Position numbers and translations under genes: made by a program. Below are positions 26,801 to 37,762 of a stretch of 64,000 nucleotides of DNA, piece after piece. The DNA lies in NCBI GenBank assembly GCA_025345505.1, contig JANVCC010000073.1, positions 10,959,108-11,023,107 on the forward strand, read 5' to 3'. Source of the DNA: Todiramphus chloris collaris. Taxonomy: Eukaryota; Chordata; Aves; Coraciiformes; Alcedinidae. The notes under the pieces are model-generated. The model worked only from the letters and a program-made list of their open reading frames with translations. It did not search any database and was not told the DNA's origin. Numbering within the stretch: the stretch's first letter is position 1; each line of letters starts with the position of its first letter.

Positions 26801-27325
26801 ACAAGAGGACCTAATTCTCAGCTCTAGGCTCTACACAGGCAGGGCAGTGAGGTAGCAAAGTGGGCAGGCTGATCCCAAGTGCCTTACATATGCTGTGCCA
26901 GAAATACTGTAGTTGCAGCTTCTCACCAGGGAAGGTGCAGATGGCTACATTAGCTCGCTTGGACTACACCACAGCGCTCCGGCTGAGAAGTCTCATTCTG
27001 GTTCATTTGAAAAAGGAAGGGCTCCTAAAAACAAGCTGTGAGAAGCTGGAAACCTTTAGCTGGGGAAGGGTGATGAGCCACAGCAGACATGGAGGACAGC
27101 TACTATGAATCTAAAATACAAACAAACAAAATAATCCCAAACCCAGAATGGTCAAACCTTTACTGAAAAGCAATTTCCACTTTAAACACCTGCTCTACCC
27201 TTATAGCTATCATATTTTTGATATTTTTTTCTCAAATCAACCCATTTTAGATTATGCCATATTAAGTATTTCAAAATACATTCCAAAATTTAAGAATATA
27301 ATAAGATACATCTGTTGAGCTAAGA
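20827..27325. other. Unique AT-rich non-coding DNA
   Basis: No recognised gene over about 6.5 kb. Open frames at 22091-22396 (+) and 26357-26692 (-) have usable AG/GT bounds but no recognisable family, and the second has a poor pyrimidine tract. About 26780-27110 is GC-richer, with an 82-codon frame (26860-27108) of unknown nature. A possible old repeat at 25828-25893 is listed separately. Confidence 0.5.
25828..25893. repeat. Possible ancient amniote interspersed repeat remnant
   Basis: The stretch GCTCATTGAAATCAGTGGGA followed by ATCTTTCCATTTGGTTCAG and GGATTAGGTCC resembles the quasi-palindromic TTGAAGTCAATGGGA/TCCATTGACTTC...GGATCAGGCCC sequence seen repeatedly in bird, turtle and crocodile DNA. 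The match is from memory and imperfect. Confidence 0.35.
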
Positions 27326-27760
27326 TACAGCCACAAAGATGATTAGGGGAATCAAACATCTGCCTTATGAGGAAAGGCTGAGGGAGCTGGGTCTCTTTAG
27401 CTTGGAGGAGCGGAGACTGAGGGGTGACCTCATTAGTGTTTATAAATGCATAAAAGGTGAGTGTCACGAGGATGGAGCCAGGCTCTTCTCAAGTGACATC
27501 CAATGATAGGACAAGGGGCAACAGGTGCAAGCTGGAACATAGGAGGTTCCATGTAAATGTAAGGAGAAACTTCTTCATAGTGAGGGTGACAGACATTGGA
27601 ACAGGCTGCCAGGGGATTGTGGAATCTCCTTCTCTGGAGACATTCAAAACCCACTTGGATGCAATCCTGTGTGACCTAATCTAGGTGATCCTGCTCTGGC
27701 AGGGGGTTTGGACTAAATGATCTTTCAAGGTCCCCACCAACTCAAAACATTCTGTGATAG
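27326..27760 (+). mobile_element. CR1 LINE, ORF2 C-terminus and 3' end
   Basis: This is the only bird-type CR1 on the plus strand. It begins in the GCCACAAAGATGATTAGGGG block, continues through CTTATGAGGAAAGGCTGAGG and the GTCTCTTTAGCTTGGAGGAG block, and ends near the TTCTGTGATAG terminal repeat. The 75-codon frame at 27457-27684 has the CR1 C-terminal phrases [11 protein letters not shown] and [21 protein letters not shown] frameshift separates it from the upstream reading ([15 protein letters not shown] equivalent near 27388-27432). It is 5' truncated at about 435 bp. Confidence 0.95.
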
Positions 27761-30700
27761 ACAAAGGCTGGAGGAAAAACAAAATGGTAAAATTACTTGC
27801 CCATAGTTACTTAGTGGCAGAGCTGACATAAGAAGAGCTACTTTTCTAACTCCAACTCTAGGGCCCCTTCACTAGACTAAATACAGTAGCAACACCCAGG
27901 TAGTTCAGGATACAGTTTGGTTTACTAACTACAGACAACAATGGTTAAAATGTATTACATTATAAAACAGAGTAGAAATGATAGATGAGCTTATTTACCA
28001 GCTAATCAATTATTCATATGAACCATAAAAAGTGGGTCAGAAAAAGCCTGGTGTTGGCAAACTGCAGTGCGTCTCCCTCTTTATAAGTGGGAGCAAAGTT
28101 GGCAAGCTTACATTTTAAAAAATGGAAGCATCTCTAAAGCAAAGCATCTCTACTTCAGGAAAAAAATGTATGATACAATAAAAAATACATGCCAAAGCAT
28201 AAACCAAAATCTACTAGACACCACTGTCCCTCTATAATCTGTTCATAGCCTAATCACAACTTCTCCCAATGCCATTATTAACTTCTGAGCAAGTCTGTAA
28301 ACTTTTGAAGCATGTTTCTTAAATAGATGTATATTGTCATATGTAAGATACACATCACAGTCTACTTACTAATACGTCCAACCATTCTTAAGTACTGGTT
28401 TTCATGACTCCAACATAATGCTATATCTGAAAATATTTTCCTCTTTGAAAATGCATATGATGGCACTAATTTGAATTCAAGTCCAGTTAAAATATGGGGG
28501 ATTATGTAGTGCAGAGCAAAGAAGCCACTTGGAACACAGGTTTTGAATCCTGTCCAAATGTAACAAATAACCTTTGAAACCATGAGAGTAAACTTTCTAA
28601 GGAATAACTTTTCCTACAGTTTGCAGAAGCCATTGCAGTAACCACATTAAAATGGCAATGGCACATTCAGAAGCCACCACCCTCCATCCAGCTCACATTT
28701 CACAAAACACTTTGCTTGAAAAAAACCTACTGTGCTTTTTTGATAGATACACCTAGTTCTCTGCTTGTTATTGACATACTACTGAAAGCTTATCTTGATG
28801 AAGTTAAACACTGAGAAAAGCAGTTAGAAATGTACACAGAGCAGGGGTAATCGAAGAAGTACAGCCTGACAATTATAAAACACCTCACAACACAAGAACA
28901 GGAAGACAAAAATAACAATTTTCTTTAACTGAAAGTTCTGCAGTTCCATCTTTTACATTGATTTGTACTGAATTGCACATCTAGGATAGGAAATTGTGTT
29001 CTACCTTACAGAAATTTAACTTCTCAGAAATGAATGCAGAACAGAAATGTTACGAGTGTTGAGTATTTAGGGGGAAATCATGAAATATATAAACTTGTAA
29101 ATAAGAATTCTTCTTTAGACAGGCTGCTCTATTCACAGTGCTTTTTGATAAAAATCCAGCAACAGAAAACTCAAAGTTACAGACTGTTGAATCATCAGTT
29201 CTCAAGGTTCTAAAGAATGTCATCCATGATATTACTGAAATATCTCCCTGGGTAGTTTCCTAATGTTCACACTTTTGATGACTTTACATATTATGATATC
29301 AGTATGATAAAACAGGGACTAGCAAACACCTACCATCTCTTCAGTTAATAATGATTTCCAACCCTTATTAAATATATATATCTCTTATCTCATCAAGCTT
29401 TCTTACATACCTACCAAGTTACTGTTCCTGGTAAGCCATATGACATTGTATAATAGCAAAGCTAAGTACTGTCACTGAGCTTCATCAAGTTGTTCTTGGA
29501 ACTGGCAGACATTCCGCATTCAAACCACAGTTCAATTTACAGTTTTGGCAACTCCTTCCAGGACATTTTCCAAATCCTTGCTACTGTCTTTCAGACAAAG
29601 TGCCTCTTAACAAAGAGTCAGTGAACCTGGACACCAGATGCTTCACTCCTTGAAAAAAAACAAATCACAAACCACTTTCAGTGCACCACTAATGGTCACT
29701 GAAAACCAGCTTCTTCAAGGTAATGTTTTCACAAACTTGTTTTACTGCACTAAAGATGTCACTCCCTTGCATAATCCCTTTTGATGAACAACGTAGTGAA
29801 CGGTTGCTGTCGGTTAGCAGCCACTTTAGTGCTCAATATAGCAACCTTTTGGAAACTTGTAGTCAGTTACTTGCTGACACCTGCAGAAATATGTGGGATA
29901 TTGTCCTTGATATTAAATCATCTAAGGCTTTTTTTTTTTTTGCCATGGTGTACAATTTTCTTGCTGTCAGGGATATCTTCAAACACATGGGTAAAAGCAG
30001 CAATAAAATTGTTGACAAACTCACCATGCAAAAGAGAGCTTCCATCTCTTGGCTTCAGTCTGTGGACAGCTTATAGTCCAACAAACCAGCACGAACTGCA
30101 CAAGTACCTTTAGAGAGTTTTCTTCTGAGTATCATATCAAGCACAAACCAATTTAATTTTTCAAATAGAAGAACTGAAATGACAAATGACAGATGACAAA
30201 TTCATGGTCACACATGCTGCTCTGGAGTACAAAATTACAAGTCCAGACCATTCTTCAGACATCTATAAACATTTCTCTTTTTCCTCCATGAGGGATTAAT
30301 ATTCTCCGAGTCTGCTAGCATAGCCAAGAATCATCCCTGAAACAATTCTTCCAAATATAAACAAATTAAAAACAGAGTATTCAAACAACAATTAAAACTA
30401 TTTAAAAGAAATAGAAATTAAGTTTTCAATGAAATTAAGGTTTCAATTATAAATACATTTCTGCCTTCAGAGCTGATGGGTGGCATGATGAGAAGTGTTC
30501 CATGTATCAGCATTGTTGACAGTTACAGATCCAAGACAGATCCAAGATCTGACACCAGTCTCAAGCCACAGGGAAGTAACTTCAGTTACAAGAGTAAATC
30601 TTTGTTGAATTGGAGCCTCAGACATCAACATTATTGTGAATGAATAGCATAGTGGAAACATGAAAATTTGATGTACAGTGTTAAGTGAAATTCTTGTAGG

Positions 30701-33029
30701 GAATATTTACAAGTAAAAGGACTGGATGTCTTTCTCTGAAATTCAGAGATGGGACAAAAAAAATACAACACAATAACCACAGGTCCTACTTTATTTGTTA
30801 TTTTTGAGAACATTTCTTTTAGTCTTTTTGTAAGGATTTGTGTCCTCACCAAACTCATACATTTCTCCTCCACTGAATCAAGAGTGCTAAAATAAGGCAG
30901 TTTCTGTTCAAAGCAGTGTAATACACTGGGTCTCTACTCAAAGGGATAAATAAATTCATCGGACTAACACCTCAGATCTGTTCCTTCTGATTCATAGCCA
31001 GATACTTAGTTTTCTAGATTCTAGCCTGTCAGTGCAATTTCAGAACCTTGGCTTCTTGACAGACCCTCGTTTTCACTTCTCTAATCGTATCTCTAGCTGT
31101 AACTCAAGGGAAATCATGCCAGACAGTTGATATTTGGACCTGTTGTCCCTGTATAAACCAGAGTAGAATCCAGTCTGTAAGACTGGACAGGCCCATAGGA
31201 TTATTGATATAGTAATCACAGAGGATGAAGCCATCATGAGCCCTGGGCACCTGCTTTTTTTCCCTTTGAGAACCTATGATGAGGGACATAATGTCAAAGT
31301 GATTGCAATAAAGTTGTGTATTTTGTGAGGTTTTGACAATTAGCTGGAGAAAATATTTTAAAATAACAAATGTTCCATCTATGCCTTTAGTTTTCATGTA
31401 TATTACATTTTGCTGTGAGCTACCATATACAGACTTTCTGTAAACTTAAAGCGTAACCCACCTCGAGTAGCTGACGATAGCATAGAGCTTTTGGCCTGAC
31501 GTTAACTTAGAGATTGACTCCTCACTCTCCGCACACCTATTTCTCGAGGAAACTAGGAAGAAACTTCCTACCAGATCTTGAGCTTCTTCGTAACTCTGCT
31601 ATTAGGTATCTCACCGCACAGTGGTGTCAAATAGTTAAACAGATTCTGTACTCTTCTGCTTTCAGGTTATTTTTATGCAGGGAATCAGCTCTAGAGGTCA
31701 TTCTGCTACCTTGTAATTACTAGTTTTTTCTCTACCTATGGCACTGGGAAACTGTTCCTCTTTGGCTCCCTTAATAATAATGTGAAATATCATCCTTATA
31801 AATAAATGCTTTTAATAAAATTTAGGTTCAAGAAGACGTGAACTAAAAACCACTGTCAAAATTTGAACTACCTTCTTTCTAAAGCATTGATTTATTCTAA
31901 AATATTTCTTTTCCCAGACATGTCTCTTGAGAAACCAGAAGAGGATGGAGGAAAGTGTAATGCAGGCCAGAGACACACATGATGAGATGAGAAAAGTTAT
32001 GAATAAATGAGTGGGTAAGTAAACCAAGGTAAAGGGCATCTTAAAGACATAGAATTCTGCTGACTATAGGGCTCATTACAATAAGAAGAGAAAGAAATTG
32101 TAACTTGTATATTTGTAATGAAAGTATGATTAGTATAGGTAACTGAAAATGCAAATAAATGCATAAGATTTTATAAATGCAAGATACAGAAGTATAACCT
32201 TTATAAGAGTGAGACATGGTATTTGCAATGATTTGCAGATGTATTAAAAAATATAGATGTAGTTACCATCTTTACCTTAAATGATTGTCAGAAAAGTAAA
32301 AGTGCAAGTAGGTTGACAGGCATTTAAATGGTGATTATAGGTTAAGTGACACAGTGCTGCTGTGCATTTTCTTAATTTATATTAGAAAGCAAATAGGAAA
32401 ATTTTATTACTTTTCCAAGTCTCTTGTATATTCTGATGGGCTTCTCACCTTTTTTAAAGTTGCTATAATTGGATACATTTTGAGTGATGGTGTCCACTGG
32501 TCTTAATGCTTTTCTTGACAATTCTAGGTTTGACATATGCAATTCTATGCCCCAATAAGTTACAAAGTGAGTTTGATGGATATCATAAGGATAGACATTT
32601 CTACACCTACCAAAAGTGGGTGTCACAGAAAAAACTTACGATACTTGGAATACAAATTTGGTTTCTGCAGGTCTCACAGCACTGAGAATCTCTTTTCATT
32701 TCTCATTTTCACATTATCAGAAGAATACCAGAAGATATTTGAAAACTGTATGTTAGAGGGTCCGAATGCAAACATATAAACTATTAAGGAAAAAAATGAA
32801 GGGGTAAAAAAATATCTGACACTATTAATTATCATGGTACATGAAGTGTTTTTTCAAACTAATAAAGATCCTGTGAAAAACGGAAGTCTCTCCATACAAG
32901 AAAAAATTTCTAGCAAGTTATATGTAAAATCACAATAATGCAAATCAAGAGTTTGGAGAAGGCAATACAACTAAACATAAAACTTTAAAATACATTTTTA
33001 GGAAACCTGCCAGGGGCTATGCAGTGATC
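27761..33029. other. Unique AT-rich non-coding DNA
   Basis: No recognised gene. A region at 29480-30120 has several longer open frames on both strands (117 and 110 codons plus; 60 codons minus) and a T-run near 29931-29943. None has a convincing family match. An unusual CpG cluster lies at 31440-31640 and is listed separately. Confidence 0.5.
31440..31640. other. Isolated CpG cluster in CpG-poor DNA
   Basis: Between 31451 and 31620 there are eight CpG dinucleotides, including two CTCGAG sites, while flanking kilobases have very few. The sequence includes AAAGCGTAACCCACC, GCTGACGATAGC and CTCTCCGCACACC. I see no LTR termini, LINE motif or long conserved frame (the + frame at 31514-31723 is 69 codons and unrecognised). 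It could be a relatively recent insertion, an unmethylated regulatory element, or a remnant of an element I do not recognise. Confidence 0.5.
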
Positions 33030-33340
33030 TGATGATCACAGTATAAGACAAATGTCCTTGAAAGACACAGCCATGTTCACCATGGACATCTGGGAAAGTT
33101 ATTGAGAATGTTATTTCCAGGTAACGCACTGAAGAATTTACCTCAAAAGAAATATTAATGCAAAGAGCTTGCGAAACACATGAACAGTAACAAATTGCCA
33201 CAACCAGATGGTATTTACCCAGCAATCCAAAGTAACTTAACAGAAAATAAATAAACTCTAGCTACAGAGTGTAACCTCCCACTTAAATCTGCCTCTGTAC
33301 CAGAGAACTGGAGGACAGGTAACTATAAAGTAAAAAAGAA
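33030..33340 (+). mobile_element. Ancient CR1-type LINE remnant (RT N-terminal block)
   Basis: On the plus strand, 33186-33335 reads LPQPDGIYPAIQSNLTENK, stop, then TLATECNLPLKSASVPENWR. This matches the CR1/L3-type block GPDGIHPRVLKEL...NLSFKSASVPDDWR in order and spacing. The reading then enters a purine-rich AAAAAGAAGAAAAGG stretch near 33333-33365, where the PIFKKG motif would be. Divergence and stop codons show that it is old. The left boundary is approximate, and further pieces may continue to about 33690. Confidence 0.65.
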
Positions 33341-35180
33341 GAAAAGGAAGAAAAGAAATAAATAAAATTCTTCCGATCAAATGCATTTAAGCCTTGAAAT
33401 GTTCTGCTGCAGAATTCTGAAGCTAAATGTTCACTCTACTTCAAAAACCGATTGAGAAAATCCATAGAAGGAAAATCCATACTTTCTAATCATTCTGTTT
33501 CTAGGTCAGTAAGATCAGGGGTGCAAATAGGTTCTGAAAAAGTAATGTGGGAGAGCATCAATACATGCTTGTATTCATGGGTTTGCCTATGTATCACAAT
33601 ACAGACAGTGTTCAAGGTAATACTGGGTTATATGAACATTCTGTATGATCTATTGAATTCATCCTTATTTATTTATATAAGGATTTTCTTCAAATAGAGA
33701 TCTATTTGGCACTGGAAAATCTACACTAGTTAAGTTTTTTAAACACGGCTGTTTTTCCAAAATTCCCTAATGAGGCCACTAAGGCACTTCACACATGCAC
33801 AGAAAAGATCCTAATGGATTCAGAGGACTCTAAATTAATGTAAATTCATGCTGTGTTGTCACAGCCAAAGAATTTAACACTGTGAGTCCTGTTACATAAG
33901 ATACAGTGAATCCGTGACAGATTAAGATCATTCTGTCTTTACCTGCCTTCCAACGCTCTTCCTGGGCCTGGAAAAAAGGGGTTAGGTGCTTATCTATCAG
34001 AGTCCAACAGCTCATGCTAGTCTTCAGCGGTGATTTAACCTATAACCCTCAGCTAACACAGCCAAGCATCCCAGCTGTCAGCTCTGCAGGGGAACCAGCA
34101 GCACCTAACTGTGGCAGAGAGATAATAATGGAAGTATTTTAAACGTCATTGTAAGGATTCACCAGAAGCTATCTGGCAGTGTATTAGAAATCAATATTTT
34201 GTGATCTCTCTGTTGGTATAGAGTGGGTACTTTGATGTATTTCTCAATATTCCAATTTTCTTTTGATGAAAGTTTCCAAAAGTAAATTTATTTTCCTGTT
34301 TAATCACTTTTGTTCTTTAATAAAACATGCATTTACATGATAGATCACCATTTTTTTTCTTTTTATTTCTTTAGCAATGGGAATTAGAAAAAATAAATCA
34401 CTACACAGAAATTTACATTTTTATTTCTTTGTCAGGTTTGCAATTGTTGGAGCCAATTATTGCCTTCAGCTACTCTGTTTCATAATATTTTTAACATATT
34501 TTTCATAAATATACACAACAGGGAAAAAACTGTGCTCTGCCCTGCTTTCCTCTCAGCTGGGGGAGAAGGGAATCAGATTTTAAAAACAAAACAAAACAAA
34601 ACATTTTTGCAGTCTGAAATAAAACTGGAGAAATATAAAGAAACATAGTTGCAAGAGAAAAAATATTACTCTGCTACCGATAATCCAACTTGCTCTCTTT
34701 TGACTTGTTTGGAATATGAAGAAGCAGCAGATATGTCTGAGGCAGAAAAACTGTGGAATTGCCTAAAACTTCAGATGCAGAGTTTCTGATAATTTCAGCA
34801 AAACTGTGTAAACTTTCTTGGCAACAGAGCGAGCTTTGGTATCTCTGCAATGCTAAAGTAATGGAGATTACAGGAATTGTATTATACTGCATACATAACG
34901 CATAGTTGTTTTCTGTATATGCATACACCCATATGCTATTATTTTTCACTGTAGTTGGCAATTTTGCTTCACTACAAATTACTGAACATTTCTATAGTAA
35001 GAACAAAAATGTGGAGTCTCAAATTAGCTGGTATGATTTCAGATGTTGTGCCGAACAGTTAGCAAATAGTATCTGTATTTTTCTACAAGTTCTTGACTGC
35101 TGCCACAAATCCAGCATTCCCATTTCAAGATATTCATATAACCTGAAGAGTCACTCTGAGGAACAGCAAACAACTTTTAT
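33341..35180. other. Unique AT-rich non-coding DNA
   Basis: No recognised gene. It contains an (AAAAC)n-like run near 34583-34602 and T-rich stretches near 34350-34373. The start may include eroded continuation of the ancient LINE at 33030. Confidence 0.5.
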
Positions 35181-36028
35181 TGAATCATAGAATCATTATG
35201 GTTGGAAAGGACATCCAGGGTCATCAAGTCCAACCTCTGTCCTAGCATTTCTCTAACCACTACACCATATCCTCAAGCTCCACATCTAATCGTTCTTTAA
35301 ACACCTCCAGGGATGGTGACTCCACCACCTCCCTGGGCAGCCTGTTCCAGTGCCTAACCACCCTCTCAGTGAAGAATTTCCTCCTAATATCTAATCTAAA
35401 CCTCCCCTGATGCAACTTGAGTCCATTTCCCCATATCCTATCATTACTAATTTGAGAGAAGAGACCAACACCAGCCTCTCTACAACCTCCTTTTAGGTAG
35501 TTGCAGAGGGCGATAAGGTCTCCTCTCAGCCTCCTCTTCTCTAGACTAAACAAACCCAGTTCCCTCAGCCATTCTTCATAGGGCATGCTTTCCAGCCCTT
35601 CACCAGCTTTGGTGCCCTCCTCTGCACTCTCTCCAGCACCTCGATGTCCCTCCTGTACTGTGGTGACCAAAACTGGACATAGCACTCAAGGTGTGGTCTC
35701 ACAAGTGCCAAGTATAGGGGTACGATCACCTCCCTACTCCTACTGGTCACACTGTTTCTGATACAGGCCAGGATGCCATTGGCCTTCTTGGCCACCTGGG
35801 CACACTGCTGGCTCATGTTCAGCTGGCTATTGACCAACACCCCCAGGTCCTTTTCCCCAGGCAGCTCTCCAGCCACTCCTCCCCAAGCCTGTAGCGTTGC
35901 TGGGGGTTGTTGTGACCGAAGTGCGTGACCCGGCACTTGGCTTTGTTAAACTCCATACAATTGAGCTCAGCCCCTCTCTCCAGCCTGTCCAGATCCTGCT
36001 GCAGAGCCTTCCTACCCTCAAGCAGATT
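35181..36028 (-). mobile_element. CR1 LINE, best preserved ORF2 C-terminal region and 3' end
   Basis: The 3' end at 35181 shows the TGAATCATAGAATCATTATGG repeat region. Reading leftwards from 36028, the minus strand covers the ORF2 C-terminal third. The frame 35565-35936 includes [47 protein letters not shown] and [15 protein letters not shown]. The frame 35260-35685 continues as [39 protein letters not shown] and [20 protein letters not shown]. The two frames overlap and are joined by a single-base deletion in a G run near 35600, so the reading is otherwise almost intact. This is the least damaged and probably youngest CR1 here. It is 5' truncated just before the FADD motif. Confidence 0.97.
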
Positions 36029-37669
36029 TTAAACAATTTCACTGTCTTGAATCAGGGGGGGAGGGAGGCAGAGGCTAAATGATTTACTGGGAAGACAAAA
36101 CCATTTTGTTTTATCACTATGCCCCTGCTACTGCTGCTACAGAAGAAAGGACAGTGAGGATAGAGAGTTTTGTATTGGTATAATATAATCTCTATATTTA
36201 ATTATTTTTATTAACTTATATTTGTTAATTTGCAGAGTTAGTTAACAGGAGAAAAAAAAAAATCGCAGTAATACAAAGCTCCCAAGGAAATATGACACAA
36301 AGCTGCCATTGCATTGTTAAAATAACTTGTTACAGTTTCCTTAAAATGGAATTACTTGCATATTCTTGTGACTAATCCCCAGGGAAATTCCCTGTGTAGC
36401 ATATGCATAGGTGAAACTGATCTATTGTTAATGGTAAGTTAAAGTCAAGCTAATCAGAAGTAGATTCTTGAAGAGTAGTTGAGCCTTTGTTTTAACTCAT
36501 AACTTCTGTGAAAAAACAGTCATAGCCCAGAGGTTGATAAAATGAATAAAGTGTACAACTTAAGGGGGAAGAGACATATGTACAGCTGAAAAACTCTACT
36601 AACAACTCCTTCAATTAAATCAATAAATCTCCCAACAGCATGGGAGAGAAAAAAAGTGATTTAGTAGTCAGGAGTTAATCTAGAAAATCTACCATCTACT
36701 CAATTTGAAGTTGCAGACTTAGAAGCAAATGTTGTTTTAAGCTACTAAAAAAAAAATCTATGTGTACTTTGCCATTTCCCAAACCTTCAAAATTATCACG
36801 GTTTCAGGGGAAGGTGCTGGGGAATGGGCAAGAATTAGAGCCCTCATTTTCATACCAAAGCTTCTAGAAAATCAGGGCATCATATAGACAGAAACAAAAT
36901 TACCAGGGGAAAAACAGGTTCACATTTTGATAGGGAAAACCCGTACTCTAGAATTTTGGAGAACTGTAACAATTTGATGGTGTCTGTAAAGAGAGGGATG
37001 GCATGCAGGAAAAAAAAAAGGAGTAGCAGAAATTATGTCTTTTTCATATGGAAGTAGCAAAACCAGTTTGCTTACATAGATCCAAATGGATGCCAAACAA
37101 GGCTGGCACTCACCAGTAGCATCACAATGTTAACATTAAGGGTTTGGATGAGCTGAGAAGCCTTGTGGAAGCTTCAGATTGTAAGAACTAAAATACCTAA
37201 GGAGTGGGGAGCATTTCCAGAAAAAGAAAGTAAGATAAAAAAAGAATTTGGATATATAAAGCACTGCAGTTAGGCCAACAGCTCTCCTGTTACACTCTTG
37301 GGTTTCTCTTCTAAGGTAGACTGTGTACTTGGCTTTACCCATTTTTGCTCTGCTATGTAAATATTAGATTCATCTTCTGGATAGGATTATGGTAAAAATG
37401 AGACAATTGGACAAGTGCGGATCAAACAATAATGTTATTTCCCATGTGATATCTTCTTTCTCCTTTGACAAGAATCCTGGAGTTGTCAGCCTGGGTTAAT
37501 ACATGTATGCCATACTACAAACTACCTGTTGTTAAGATTATTTTTCTTTCTATCACCAACTTCACTTTCCCCCAGGTTCTTTTCTACAATATAAATTTCC
37601 TGGCTGATGCTTTTAGATGTAGCCATAAATGTCAAATCCAAGTTACCTCTTGTGGATTTTCACTTACAG
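36029..37669. other. Unique AT-rich non-coding DNA
   Basis: No recognised gene or repeat apart from a short purine-rich GGGGGGGAGGGAGG stretch at about 36055-36068. Confidence 0.5.
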
Positions 37670-37762
37670 CTGCAGAACACACTGATCAGACAGTACTACC
37701 CCTCTGGAGACCACAAGTGTACCTGTGTTGCTCAGACCTTCTGCGACAAACATGAGAAGCAG
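37670..37762 (+). CDS. Candidate internal coding exon of an unidentified gene
   Basis: A 93-base open stretch lies between a plausible 3' splice site (GATTTTCACTTACAG, AG at 37668-37669) and a 5' splice site (AAGCAG/GTACT, GT at 37763-37764). It encodes exactly 31 codons in phase 0 with no stop: LQNTLIRQYYPSGDHKCTCV followed by AQTFCDKHEKQ. The three cysteines (C-T-C and C further on) and GC content near 50 percent contrast with the AT-rich flanks. I do not recognise the family. The reverse strand also has an open frame and usable splice-like sites, which weakens the case. If real, the window is part of a gene with very long introns. An alternative acceptor at the internal CTGCAG would shorten it by 6 bases. 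Confidence 0.3.

Noticed and set aside
29480-30120. Possible degenerate coding region on the minus strand, with a reading such as GEFVNNFIAAFTHVFEDIP
   Set aside because: Vague resemblance to HEAT-repeat nucleolar proteins of the TEX10/IPI1 or HEATR1 type could be seen, but both strands are open, frames break often and identity is too low to support a retrocopy.
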